Shown here: piece by piece, positions 21,228 to 34,388 of the stretch | Layout: each line of letters opens with the position of its first letter | How positions within the stretch are numbered: position 1 is the stretch's first letter | DNA from: Anthopleura xanthogrammica | Lineage: Eukaryota > Cnidaria > Anthozoa > Actiniaria > Actiniidae | Direction: 5' to 3' | DNA: 64,000 nt | NCBI GenBank assembly: GCA_964019055.1 | Contig: OZ025219.1 | Location: forward strand, 4,297,868-4,361,867 | Made by a program: the position numbers and the translations under genes | The notes under the pieces: generated by a model | What the model saw: the letters and a program-made list of their open reading frames with translations, nothing else | Database searches by the model: none | Told to the model about the DNA's origin: nothing

Positions 21228-24200
21228 TTGCTGAGAATTTTCTTTTGCTCAAAACACCACGTTTTCACTGCTCAACGCAAGTTTTGGACGAGAAAAGCAC
21301 ATTTTAGGTGTCCAAAACACTGTTTTGCTGGAAAAAAAAGCTTTTTAGCCCAAAAAACTGAAAAATGGCCATTTTGGCTCTCAAAACCAGGTTTTTCGCT
21401 GACGGCGTGACCTGTTGGCTGAAACCCCCACTTTTTGCTCATGAAAATACCTCTTGAGATAAAAACACGACTTTTTGGCGAAAAAAAATGGGGTTTTGGC
21501 TGAGTAAAGGTGCTTTTTGGTCCAAAAAACTGTTTTTTGCTGAGAAAATTTGAAATTTGCTGAGAATTTTCTTTTGCTCAAAACACCACGTTTTCACTGC
21601 TCAACGCAAGTTTTGGACGAGAAAAGCACATTTTAGGTGTCCAAAACACTGTTTTGCTGGAAAAAAAAGCTTTTTAGCCCAAAAAACTGAAAAATGGCCA
21701 TTTTGGCTCTCAAAACCAGGTTTTTCGCTGACGGCGTGACCTGTTGGCTGAAACCCCCACTTTTTGCTCATGAAAATACCTCTTGAGATAAAAACACGAC
21801 TTTTTGGCGAAAAAAAATGGGGTTTTGGCTGAGTAAAGGTGCTTTTTGGTCCAAAAAACTGTTTTTTGCTGAGAAAATTTGAAATTTGCTGAGAATTTTC
21901 TTTTGCTCAAAACACCACGTTTTCACTGCTCAACGCAAGTTTTGGACGAGAAAAGCACATTTTAGGTGTCCAAAACACTGTTTTGCTGGAAAAAAAAGCT
22001 TTTTAGCCCAAAAAACTGAAAAATGGCCATTTTGGCTCTCAAAACCAGGTTTTTCGCTGACGGCGTGACCTGTTGGCTGAAACCCCCACTTTTTGCTCAT
22101 GAAAATACCTCTTGAGATAAAAACACGACTTTTTGGCGAAAAAAAATGGGGTTTTGGCTGAGTAAAGGTGCTTTTTGGTCCAAAAAACTGTTTTTTGCTG
22201 AGAAAATTTGAAATTTGCTGAGAATTTTCTTTTGCTCAAAACACCACGTTTTCACTGCTCAACGCAAGTTTTGGACGAGAAAAGCACATTTTAGGTGTCC
22301 AAAACACTGTTTTGCTGGAAAAAAAAGCTTTTTAGCCCAAAAAACTGAAAAATGGCCATTTTGGCTCTCAAAACCAGGTTTTTCGCTGACGGCGTGACCT
22401 GTTGGCTGAAACCCCCACTTTTTGCTCATGAAAATACCTCTTGAGATAAAAACACGACTTTTTGGCGAAAAAAAATGGGGTTTTGGCTGAGTAAAGGTGC
22501 TTTTTGGTCCAAAAAACTGTTTTTTGCTGAGAAAATTTGAAATTTGCTGAGAATTTTCTTTTGCTCAAAACACCACGTTTTCACTGCTCAACGCAAGTTT
22601 TGGACGAGAAAAGCACATTTTAGGTGTCCAAAACACTGTTTTGCTGGAAAAAAAAGCTTTTTAGCCCAAAAAACTGAAAAATGGCCATTTTGGCTCTCAA
22701 AACCAGGTTTTTCGCTGACGGCGTGACCTGTTGGCTGAAACCCCCACTTTTTGCTCATGAAAATACCTCTTGAGATAAAAACACGACTTTTTGGCGAAAA
22801 AAAATGGGGTTTTGGCTGAGTAAAGGTGCTTTTTGGTCCAAAAAACTGTTTTTTGCTGAGAAAATTTGAAATTTGCTGAGAATTTTCTTTTGCTCAAAAC
22901 ACCACGTTTTCACTGCTCAACGCAAGTTTTGGACGAGAAAAGCACATTTTAGGTGTCCAAAACACTGTTTTGCTGGAAAAAAAAGCTTTTTAGCCCAAAA
23001 AACTGAAAAATGGCCATTTTGGCTCTCAAAACCAGGTTTTTCGCTGACGGCGTGACCTGTTGGCTGAAACCCCCACTTTTTGCTCATGAAAATACCTCTT
23101 GAGATAAAAACACGACTTTTTGGCGAAAAAAAATGGGGTTTTGGCTGAGTAAAGGTGCTTTTTGGTCCAAAAAACTGTTTTTTGCTGAGAAAATTTGAAA
23201 TTTGCTGAGAATTTTCTTTTGCTCAAAACACCACGTTTTCACTGCTCAAGCAAGTTTTGGACGAGAAAAGCACATTTTAGGTGTCCAAAACACTGTTTTG
23301 CTGGAAAAAAAAGCTTTTTAGCCCAAAAAACTGAAAAATGGCCATTTTGGCTCTCAAAACCAGGTTTTTCGCTGACGGCGTGACCTGTTGGCTGAAACCC
23401 CCACTTTTTGCTCATGAAAATACCTCTTGAGATAAAAACACGACTTTTTGGCGAAAAAAAATGGGGTTTTGGCTGAGTAAAGGTGCTTTTTGGTCCAAAA
23501 AACTGTTTTTTGCTGAGAAAATTTGAAATTTGCTGAGAATTTTCTTTTGCTCAAAACACCACGTTTTCACTGCTCAACGCAAGTTTTGGACGAGAAAAGC
23601 ACATTTTAGGTGTCCAAAACACTGTTTTGCTGGAAAAAAAAGCTTTTTAGCCCAAAAAACTGAAAAATGGCCATTTTGGCTCTCAAAACCAGGTTTTTCG
23701 CTGACGGCGTGACCTGTTGGCTGAAACCCCCACTTTTTGCTCATGAAAATACCTCTTGAGATAAAAACACGACTTTTTGGCGAAAAAAAATGGGGTTTTG
23801 GCTGAGTAAAGGTGCTTTTTGGTCCAAAAAACTGTTTTTTGCTGAGAAAATTTGAAATTTGCTGAGAATTTTCTTTTGCTCAAAACACCACGTTTTCACT
23901 GCTCAACGCAAGTTTTGGACGAGAAAAGCACATTTTAGGTGTCCAAAACACTGTTTTGCTGGAAAAAAAAGCTTTTTAGCCCAAAAAACTGAAAAATGGC
24001 CATTTTGGCTCTCAAAACCAGGTTTTTCGCTGACGGCGTGACCTGTTGGCTGAAACCCCCACTTTTTGCTCATGAAAATACCTCTTGAGATAAAAACACG
24101 ACTTTTTGGCGAAAAAAAATGGGGTTTTGGCTGAGTAAAGGTGCTTTTTGGTCCAAAAAACTGTTTTTTGCTGAGAAAATTTGAAATTTGCTGAGAATTT

Positions 24201-27200
24201 TCTTTTGCTCAAAACACCACGTTTTCACTGCTCAACGCAAGTTTTGGACGAGAAAAGCACATTTTAGGTGTCCAAAACACTGTTTTGCTGGAAAAAAAAG
24301 CTTTTTAGCCCAAAAAACTGAAAAATGGCCATTTTGGCTCTCAAAACCAGGTTTTTCGCTGACGGCGTGACCTGTTGGCTGAAACCCCCACTTTTTGCTC
24401 ATGAAAATACCTCTTGAGATAAAAACACGACTTTTTGGCGAAAAAAAATGGGGTTTTGGCTGAGTAAAGGTGCTTTTTGGTCCAAAAAACTGTTTTTTGC
24501 TGAGAAAATTTGAAATTTGCTGAGAATTTTCTTTTGCTCAAAACACCACGTTTTCACTGCTCAACGCAAGTTTTGGACGAGAAAAGCACATTTTAGGTGT
24601 CCAAAACACTGTTTTGCTGGAAAAAAAAGCTTTTTAGCCCAAAAAACTGAAAAATGGCCATTTTGGCTCTCAAAACCAGGTTTTTCGCTGACGGCGTGAC
24701 CTGTTGGCTGAAACCCCCACTTTTTGCTCATGAAAATACCTCTTGAGATAAAAACACGACTTTTTGGCGAAAAAAATGGGGTTTTGGCTGAGTAAAGGTG
24801 CTTTTTGGTCCAAAAAACTGTTTTTTGCTGAGAAAATTTGAAATTTGCTGAGAATTTTCTTTTGCTCAAAACACCACGTTTTCACTGCTAAACGCAAGTT
24901 TTGGACGAGAAAAGCACATTTTAGGTGTCCAAAACACTGTTTTGCTGGAAAAAAAAGCTTTTTAGCCCAAAAAACTGAAAAATGGCCATTTTGGCTCTCA
25001 AAACCAGGTTTTTCGCTGACGGCGTGACCTGTTGGCTGAAACCCCCACTTTTTGCTCATGAAAATACCTCTTGAGATAAAAACACGACTTTTTGGCGAAA
25101 AAAAATGGGGTTTTGGCTGAGTAAAGGTGCTTTTTGGTCCAAAAAACTGTTTTTTGCTGAGAAAATTTGAAATTTGCTGAGAATTTTCTTTTGCTCAAAA
25201 CACCACGTTTTCACTGCTCAACGCAAGTTTTGGACGAGAAAAGCACATTTTAGGTGTCCAAAACACTGTTTTGCTGGAAAAAAAAGCTTTTTAGCCCAAA
25301 AAACTGAAAAATGGCCATTTTGGCTCTCAAAACCAGGTTTTTCGCTGACGGCGTGACCTGTTGGCTGAAACCCCCACTTTTTGCTCATGAAAATACCTCT
25401 TGAGATAAAAACACGACTTTTTGGCGAAAAAAAATGGGGTTTTGGCTGAGTAAAGGTGCTTTTTGGTCCAAAAAACTGTTTTTGCTGAGAAAATTTGAAA
25501 TTTGCTGAGAATTTTCTTTTGCTCAAAACACCACGTTTTCACTGCTCAACGCAAGTTTTGGACGAGAAAAGCACATTTTAGGTGTCCAAAACACTGTTTT
25601 GCTGGAAAAAAAAGCTTTTTAGCCCAAAAAACTGAAAAATGGCCATTTTGGCTCTCAAAACCAGGTTTTTCGCTGACGGCGTGACCTGTTGGCTGAAACC
25701 CCCACTTTTTGCTCATGAAAATACCTCTTGAGATAAAAACACGACTTTTTGGCGAAAAAAAATGGGGTTTTGGCTGAGTAAAGGTGCTTTTTGGTCCAAA
25801 AAACTGTTTTTTGCTGAGAAAATTTGAAATTTGCTGAGAATTTTCTTTTGCTCAAAACACCACGTTTTCACTGCTCAACGCAAGTTTTGGACGAGAAAAG
25901 CACATTTTAGGTGTCCAAAACACTGTTTTGCTGGAAAAAAAAGCTTTTTAGCCCAAAAAACTGAAAAATGGCCATTTTGGCTCTCAAAACCAGGTTTTTC
26001 GCTGACGGCGTGACCTGTTGGCTGAAACCCCCACTTTTTGCTCATGAAAATACCTCTTGAGATAAAAACACGACTTTTTGGCGAAAAAAAATGGGGTTTT
26101 GGCTGAGTAAAGGTGCTTTTTGGTCCAAAAAACTGTTTTTTGCTGAGAAAATTTGAAATTTGCTGAGAATTTTCTTTTGCTCAAAACACCACGTTTTCAC
26201 TGCTCAACGCAAGTTTTGGACGAGAAAAGCACATTTTAGGTGTCCAAAACACTGTTTTGCTGGAAAAAAAAGCTTTTTAGCCCAAAAAACTGAAAAATGG
26301 CCATTTTGGCTCTCAAAACCAGGTTTTTCGCTGACGGCGTGACCTGTTGGCTGAAACCCCCACTTTTTGCTCATGAAAATACCTCTTGAGATAAAAACAC
26401 GACTTTTTGGCGAAAAAAAATGGGGTTTTGGCTGAGTAAAGGTGCTTTTTGGTCCAAAAAACTGTTTTTTGCTGAGAAAATTTGAAATTTGCTGAGAATT
26501 TTCTTTTGCTCAAAACACCACGTTTTCACTGCTCAACGCAAGTTTTGGACGAGAAAAGCACATTTTAGGTGTCCAAAACACTGTTTTGCTGGAAAAAAAA
26601 GCTTTTTAGCCCAAAAAACTGAAAAATGGCCATTTTGGCTCTCAAAACCAGGTTTTTCGCTGACGGCGTGACCTGTTGGCTGAAACCCCCACTTTTTGCT
26701 CATGAAAATACCTCTTGAGATAAAAACACGACTTTTTGGCGAAAAAAAATGGGGTTTTGGCTGAGTAAAGGTGCTTTTTGGTCCAAAAAACTGTTTTTTG
26801 CTGAGAAAATTTGAAATTTGCTGAGAATTTTCTTTTGCTCAAAACACCACGTTTTCACTGCTCAACGCAAGTTTTGGACGAGAAAAGCACATTTTAGGTG
26901 TCCAAAACACTGTTTTGCTGGAAAAAAAAGCTTTTTAGCCCAAAAAACTGAAAAATGGCCATTTTGGCTCTCAAAACCAGGTTTTTCGCTGACGGCGTGA
27001 CCTGTTGGCTGAAACCCCCACTTTTTGCTCATGAAAATACCTCTTGAGATAAAAACACGACTTTTTGGCGAAAAAAAATGGGGTTTTGGCTGAGTAAAGG
27101 TGCTTTTTGGTCCAAAAAACTGTTTTTTGCTGAGAAAATTTGAAATTTGCTGAGAATTTTCTTTTGCTCAAAACACCACGTTTTCACTGCTCAACGCAAG

Positions 27201-28134
27201 TTTTGGACGAGAAAAGCACATTTTAGGTGTCCAAAACACTGTTTTGCTGGAAAAAAAAGCTTTTTAGCCCAAAAAACTGAAAAATGGCCATTTTGGCTCT
27301 CAAAACCAGGTTTTTCGCTGACGGCGTGACCTGTTGGCTGAAACCCCCACTTTTTGCTCATGAAAATACCTCTTGAGATAAAAACACGACTTTTTGGCGA
27401 AAAAAAATGGGGTTTTGGCTGAGTAAAGGTGCTTTTTGGTCCAAAAAACTGTTTTTTGCTGAGAAAATTTGAAATTTGCTGAGAATTTTCTTTTGCTCAA
27501 AACACCACGTTTTCACTGCTCAACGCAAGTTTTGGACGAGAAAAGCACATTTTAGGTGTCCAAAACACTGTTTTGCTGGAAAAAAAAGCTTTTTAGCCCA
27601 AAAAACTGAAAAATGGCCATTTTGGCTCTCAAAACCAGGTTTTTTCGCTGACGGCGTGACCTGTTGGCTGAAACCCCCACTTTTTGCTCATGAAAATACC
27701 TCTTGAGATAAAAACACGACTTTTTGGCGAAAAAACATGGGGTTTTGGCTGAGTAAAGGTGCTTTTTGGTCCAAAAAACTGTTTTTTGCTGAGAAAATTT
27801 GAAATTTGCTGAGAATTTTCTTTTGCTCAAAACACCACGTTTTCACTGCTCAACGCAAGTTTTGGACGAGAAAAGCACATTTTAGGTGTCCAAAACACTG
27901 TTTTGCTGGAAAAAAAAGCTTTTTAGCCCAAAAAACTGAAAAATGGCCATTTTGGCTCTCAAAACCAGGTTTTTCGCTGACGGCGTGACCTGTTGGCTGA
28001 AACCCCCACTTTTTGCTCATGAAAATACCTCTTGAGATAAAAACACGACTTTTTGGCGAAAAAAAATGGGGTTTTGGCTGAGTAAAGGTGCTTTTTGGTC
28101 CAAAAAACTGTTTTTTGCTGAGAAAATTTGAAAT
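21228..28134. repeat. Nearly pure Q block, 21 monomers
   Basis: Twenty of 21 landmarks from 21228 to 27806 head Q copies; 24845 is the only K. Variation is almost entirely single-base length change: a lost C near 23250, a lost A near 24772, a lost T near 25480 and an extra T near 27646. An A to C change at 27736 (GAAAAAACATGG) reappears at 28723. This is the most homogeneous stretch of the window. Confidence 0.9.
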
Positions 28135-30437
28135 TTGCTGAGAATTTTCTTTTGCTCAAAACACCACGTTTTCACTGCTAAACGCAAGTTTTGGACGAGA
28201 AAAGCACATTTTAGGTGTCCAAAACACTGTTTTGCTGGAAAAAAAAGCTTTTTAGCCCAAAAAACTGAAAAATGGCCATTTTGGCTCTCAAAACCAGGTT
28301 TTTCGCTGACGGCGTGACCTGTTGGCTGAAACCCCCACTTTTTGCTCATGAAAATACCTCTTGAGATAAAAACACGACTTTTTGGCGAAAAAAAATGGGG
28401 TTTTGGCTGAGTAAAGGTGCTTTTTGGTCCAAAAAACTGTTTTTTGCTGAGAAAATTTGAAATTTGCTGAGAATTTTCTTTTGCTCAAAACACCACGTTT
28501 TCACTGCTAAACGCAAGTTTTGGACGAGAAAAGCACATTTTAGGTGTCCAAAACACTGTTTTGCTGGAAAAAAAAGCTTTTTAGCCCAAAAAACTGAAAA
28601 ATGGCCATTTTGGCTCTCAAAACCAGGTTTTTCGCTGACGGCGTGACCTGTTGGCTGAAACCCCCACTTTTTGCTCATGAAAATACCTCTTGAGATAAAA
28701 ACACGACTTTTTGGCGAAAAAACATGGGGTTTTGGCTGAGTAAAGGTGCTTTTTGGTCCAAAAAACTGTTTTTTGCTGAGAAAATTTGAAATTTGCTGAG
28801 AATTTTCTTTTGCTCAAAACACCACGTTTTCACTGCTAAACGCAAGTTTTGGACGAGAAAAGCACATTTTAGGTGTCCAAAACACTGTTTTGCTGGAAAA
28901 AAAAGCTTTTTAGCCCAAAAAACTGAAAAATGGCCATTTTGGCTCTCAAAACCAGGTTTTTCGCTGACGGCGTGACCTGTTGGCTGAAACCCCCACTTTT
29001 TGCTCATGAAAATACCTCTTGAGATAAAAACACGACTTTTTGGCGAAAAAAAATGGGGTTTTGGCTGAGTAAAGGTGCTTTTTGGTCCAAAAAACTGTTT
29101 TTTGCTGAGAAAATTTGAAATTTGCTGAGAATTTTCTTTTGCTCAAAACACCACGTTTTCACTGCTCAACGCAAGTTTTGGACGAGAAAAGCACATTTTA
29201 GGTGTCCAAAACACTGTTTTGCTGTGAAAAAAAGCTTTTTAGCCCAAAAAACTGAAAAATGGCCATTTTGGCTCTCAAAACCAGGTTTTTCGCTGACGGC
29301 GTGACCTGTTGGCTGAAACCCCCACTTTTTGCTCATGAAAATACCTCTTGAGATAAAAACACGACTTTTTGGCGAAAAAAAATGGGGTTTTGGCTGAGTA
29401 AGGGTGCTTTTTGGTCCAAAAAACTGTTTTTTGCTGAGAAAATTTGAAATTTGCTGAGAATTTTCTTTTGCTCAAAACACCACGTTTTCACTGCTAAACG
29501 CAAGTTTTGGACGAGAAAAGCACATTTTAGGTGTCCAAAACACTGTTTTGCTGGAAAAAAAAGCTTTTTAGCCCAAAAAACTGAAAAATGGCCATTTTGG
29601 CTCTCAAAACCAGGTTTTTCGCTGACGGCGTGACCTGTTGGCTGAAACCCCCACTTTTTGCTCATGAAAATACCTCTTGAGATAAAAACACGACTTTTTG
29701 GCGAAAAAAAATGGGGTTTTGGCTGAGTAAAGGTGCTTTTTGGTCCAAAAAACTGTTTTTTGCTGAGAAAATTTGAAATTTGCTGAGAATTTTCTTTTGC
29801 TCAAAACACCACGTTTTCACTGCTAAACGCAAGTTTTGGACGAGAAAAGCACATTTTAGGTGTCCAAAACACTGTTTTGCTGTGAAAAAAAGCTTTTTAG
29901 CCCAAAAAACTGAAAAATGGCCATTTTGGCTCTCAAAACCAGGTTTTTCGCTGACGGCGTGACCTGTTGGCTGAAACCCCCACTTTTTGCTCATGAAAAT
30001 ACCTCTTGAGATAAAAACACGACTTTTTGGCGAAAAAAAATGGGGTTTTGGCTGAGTAAGGGTGCTTTTTGGTCCAAAAAACTGTTTTTTGCTGAGAAAA
30101 TTTGAAATTTGCTGAGAATTTTCTTTTGCTCAAAACACCACGTTTTCACTGCTAAACGCAAGTTTTGGACGAGAAAAGCACATTTTAGGTGTCCAAAACA
30201 CTGTTTTGCTGGAAAAAAAAGCTTTTTAGCCCAAAAAACTGAAAAATGGCCATTTTGGCTCTCAAAACCAGGTTTTTCGCTGACGGCGTGACCTGTTGGC
30301 TGAAACCCCCACTTTTTGCTCATGAAAATACCTCTTGAGATAAAAACACGACTTTTTGGCGAAAAAAAATGGGGTTTTGGCTGAGTAAAGGTGCTTTTTG
30401 GTCCAAAAAACTGTTTTTTGCTGAGAAAATTTGAAAT
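28135..30437. repeat. K-rich block with trimer and dimer marker repeats
   Basis: Landmarks 28135, 28464, 28793, 29451, 29780 and 30109 are K; 29122 is Q. The ACATGG marker at 28723 is three monomers (987 bp) after its twin at 27736. GCTGTGAAA at 29225 and 29883 and GTAAGGGTGC at 29402 and 30060 both recur at 658 bp, showing a two-monomer duplication. The duplicated copies at 29122 and 29780 differ at the Q/K site, which points to later mutation or gene conversion. Confidence 0.88.
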
Positions 30438-32740
30438 TTGCTGAGAATTTTCTTTTGCTCAAAACACCACGTTTTCACTGCTCAACGCAAGTTTTGGACG
30501 AGAAAAGCACATTTTAGGTGTCCAAAACACTGTTTTGCTGGAAAAAAAAGCTTTTTAGCCCAAAAAACTGAAAAATGGCCATTTTGGCTCTCAAAACCAG
30601 GTTTTTCGCTGACGGCGTGACCTGTTGGCTGAAACCCCCACTTTTTGCTCATGAAAATACCTCTTGAGATAAAAACACGACTTTTTGGCGAAAAAAAATG
30701 GGGTTTTGGCTGAGTAAAGGTGCTTTTTGGTCCAAAAAACTGTTTTTTGCTGAGAAAATTTGAAATTTGCTGAGAATTTTCTTTTGCTCAAAACACCACG
30801 TTTTCACTGCTCAACGCAAGTTTTGGACGAGAAAAGCACATTTTAGGTGTCCAAAACACTGTTTTGCTGGAAAAAAAAGCTTTTTAGCCCAAAAAACTGA
30901 AAAATGGCCATTTTGGCTCTCAAAACCAGGTTTTTCGCTGACGGCGTGACCTGTTGGCTGAAACCCCCACTTTTTGCTCATGAAAATACCTCTTGAGATA
31001 AAAACACGACTTTTTGGCGAAAAAAAATGGGGTTTTGGCTGAGTAAAGGTGCTTTTTGGTCCAAAAAACTGTTTTTTGCTGAGAAAATTTGAAATTTGCT
31101 GAGAATTTTCTTTTGCTCAAAACACCACGTTTTCACTGCTAAACGCAAGTTTTGGACGAGAAAAGCACATTTTAGGTGTCCAAAACACTGTTTTGCTGGA
31201 AAAAAAAGCTTTTTAGCCCAAAAAACTGAAAAATGGCCATTTTGGCTCTCAAAACCAGGTTTTTCGCTGACGGCGTGACCTGTTGGCTGAAACCCCCACT
31301 TTTTGCTCATGAAAATACCTCTTGAGATAAAAACACGACTTTTTGGCGAAAACAAATGGGGTTTTGGCTGAGTAAAGGTGCTTTTTGGTCCAAAATACTG
31401 TTTTTTGCTGAGAAAATTTGAAATTTGCTGAGAATTTTCTTTTGCTCAAAACACCACGTTTTCACTGCTAAACGCAAGTTTTGGACGAGAAAAGCACATT
31501 TTAGGTGTCCAAAACACTGTTTTGCTGGGAAAAAAAGCTTTTTAGCCCAAAAAACTGAAAAATGGCCATTTTGGCTCTCAAAACCAGGTTTTTCGCTGAC
31601 GGCGTGACCTGTTGGCTGAAACCCCCACTTTTTGCTCATGAAAATACCTCTTGAGATAAAAACACGACTTTTTGGCGAAAAAAAATGGGGTTTTGGCTGA
31701 GTAAAGGTGCTTTTTGGTCCAAAAAACTGTTTTTTGCTGAGAAAATTTGAAATTTGCTGAGAATTTTCTTTTGCTCAAAACACCACGTTTTCACTGCTCA
31801 ACGCAAGTTTTGGACGAGAAAAGCACATTTTAGGTGTCCAAAACACTGTTTTGCTGGAAAAAAAAGCTTTTTAGCCCAAAAAACTGAAAAATGGCCATTT
31901 TGGCTCTCAAAACCAGGTTTTTCGCTGACGGCGTGACCTGTTGGCTGAAACCCCCACTTTTTGCTCATGAAAATACCTCTTGAGATAAAAACACGACTTT
32001 TTGGCGAAAAAAAATGGGGTTTTGGCTGAGTAAAGGTGCTTTTTGGTCCAAAAAACTGTTTTTTGCTGAGAAAATTTGAAATTTGCTGAGAATTTTCTTT
32101 TGCTCAAAACACCACGTTTTCACTGCTCAACGCAAGTTTTGGACGAGAAAAGCACATTTTAGGTGTCCAAAACACTGTTTTGCTGGAAAAAAAAGCTTTT
32201 TAGCCCAAAAAACTGAAAAATGGCCATTTTGGCTCTCAAAACCAGGTTTTTCGCTGACGGCGTGACCTGTTGGCTGAAACCCCCACTTTTTGCTCATGAA
32301 AATACCTCTTGAGATAAAAACACGACTTTTTGGCGAAAAAAAATGGGGTTTTGGCTGAGTAAAGGTGCTTTTTGGTCCAAAAAACTGTTTTTTGCTGAGA
32401 AAATTTGAAATTTGCTGAGAATTTTCTTTTGCTCAAAACACCACGTTTTCACTGCTCAACGCAAGTTTTGGACGAGAAAAGCACATTTTAGGTGTCCAAA
32501 ACACTGTTTTGCTGGAAAAAAAAGCTTTTTAGCCCAAAAAACTGAAAAATGGCCATTTTGGCTCTCAAAACCAGGTTTTTCGCTGACGGCGTGACCTGTT
32601 GGCTGAAACCCCCACTTTTTGCTCATGAAAATACCTCTTGAGATAAAAACACGACTTTTTGGCGAAAAAAAATGGGGTTTTGGCTGAGTAAAGGTGCTTT
32701 TTGGTCCAAAAAACTGTTTTTTGCTGAGAAAATTTGAAAT
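30438..32740. repeat. Seven mixed monomers
   Basis: Landmarks 30438 Q, 30767 Q, 31096 K, 31425 K, 31754 Q, 32083 Q and 32412 Q. The copy at 31096 has GAAAACAAAT (C at 31353), which also occurs at 1616, 3262, 36289, 36618, 37276, 42545 and 45177. It also has AAAATACTG at 31396. The copy at 31425 has GCTGGG at 31529. Confidence 0.9.
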
Positions 32741-34388
32741 TTGCTGAGAATTTTCTTTTGCTCAAAACACCACGTTTTCACTGCTAAACGCAAGTTTTGG
32801 ACGAGAAAAGCACATTTTAGGTGTCCAAAACACTGTTTTGCTGGAAAAAAAAAGCTTTTTAGCCCAAAAAACTGAAAAATGGCCATTTTGGCTCTCAAAA
32901 CCAGGTTTTTCGCTGACGGCGTGACCTGTTGGCTGAAACCCCCACTTTTTGCTCATGAAAATACCTCTTGAGATAAAAACACGACTTTTTGGCGAAAAAA
33001 AATGGGGTTTTGGCTGAGTAAAGGTGCTTTTTGGTCCAAAAAACTGTTTTTTGCTGAGAAAATTTGAAATTTGCTGAGAATTTTCTTTTGCTCAAAACAC
33101 CACGTTTTCACTGCTCAACGCAAGTTTTGGACGAGAAAAGCACATTTTAGGTGTCCAAAACACTGTTTTGCTGGAAAAAAAAGCTTTTTAGCCCAAAAAA
33201 CTGAAAAATGGCCATTTTGGCTCTCAAAACCAGGTTTTTCGCTGACGGCGTGACCTGTTGGCTGAAACCCCCACTTTTTGCTCATGAAAATACCTCTTGA
33301 GATAAAAACACGACTTTTTGGCGAAAAAAAATGGGGTTTTGGCTGAGTAAAGGTGCTTTTTGGTCCAAAAAACTGTTTTTTGCTGAGAAAATTTGAAATT
33401 TGCTGAGAATTTTCTTTTGCTCAAAACACCACGTTTTCACTGCTAAACGCAAGTTTTGGACGAGAAAAGCACATTTTAGGTGTCCAAAACACTGTTTTGC
33501 TGGAAAAAAAAAGCTTTTTAGCCCAAAAAACTGAAAAATGGCCATTTTGGCTCTCAAAACCAGGTTTTTCGCTGACGGCGTGACCTGTTGGCTGAAACCC
33601 CCACTTTTTGCTCATGAAAATACCTCTTGAGATAAAAACACGACTTTTTGGCGAAAAAAAATGGGGTTTTGGCTGAGTAAAGGTGCTTTTTGGTCCAAAA
33701 AACTGTTTTTTGCTGAGAAAATTTGAAATTTGCTGAGAATTTTCTTTTGCTCAAAACACCACGTTTTCACTGCTCAACGCAAGTTTTGGACGAGAAAAGC
33801 ACATTTTAGGTGTCCAAAACACTGTTTTGCTGGAAAAAAAAGCTTTTTAGCCCAAAAAACTGAAAAATGGCCATTTTGGCTCTCAAAACCAGGTTTTTCG
33901 CTGACGGCGTGACCTGTTGGCTGAAACCCCCACTTTTTGCTCATGAAAATACCTCTTGAGATAAAAACACGACTTTTTGGCGAAAAAAAATGGGGTTTTG
34001 GCTGAGTAAAGGTGCTTTTTGGTCCAAAAAACTGTTTTTTGCTGAGAAAATTTGAAATTTGCTGAGAATTTTCTTTTGCTCAAAACACCACGTTTTCACT
34101 GCTAAACGCAAGTTTTGGACGAGAAAAGCACATTTTAGGTGTCCAAAACACTGTTTTGCTGAAAAAAAAAAGCTTTTTAGCCCAAAAAACTGAAAAATGG
34201 CCATTTTGGCTCTCAAAACCAGGTTTTTCGCTGACGGCGTGACCTGTTGGCTGAAACCCCCACTTTTTGCTCATGAAAATACCTCTTGAGATAAAAACAC
34301 GACTTTTTGGCGAAAAAAAATGGGGTTTTGGCTGAGTAAAGGTGCTTTTTGGTCCAAAAAACTGTTTTTTGCTGAGAAAATTTGAAAT
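32741..34388. repeat. Dimer-periodic block (K with long A run, then Q), 2.5 units
   Basis: K copies with an expanded A run at 32741 (9 A), 33400 (9 A) and 34059 (10 A, with G to A before it) alternate with Q copies at 33071 and 33730. The period is 659 bp. This is a two-monomer higher-order repeat in local amplification. The third K copy fused GCTGG and the A run into GCTG plus 10 A. Confidence 0.92.
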
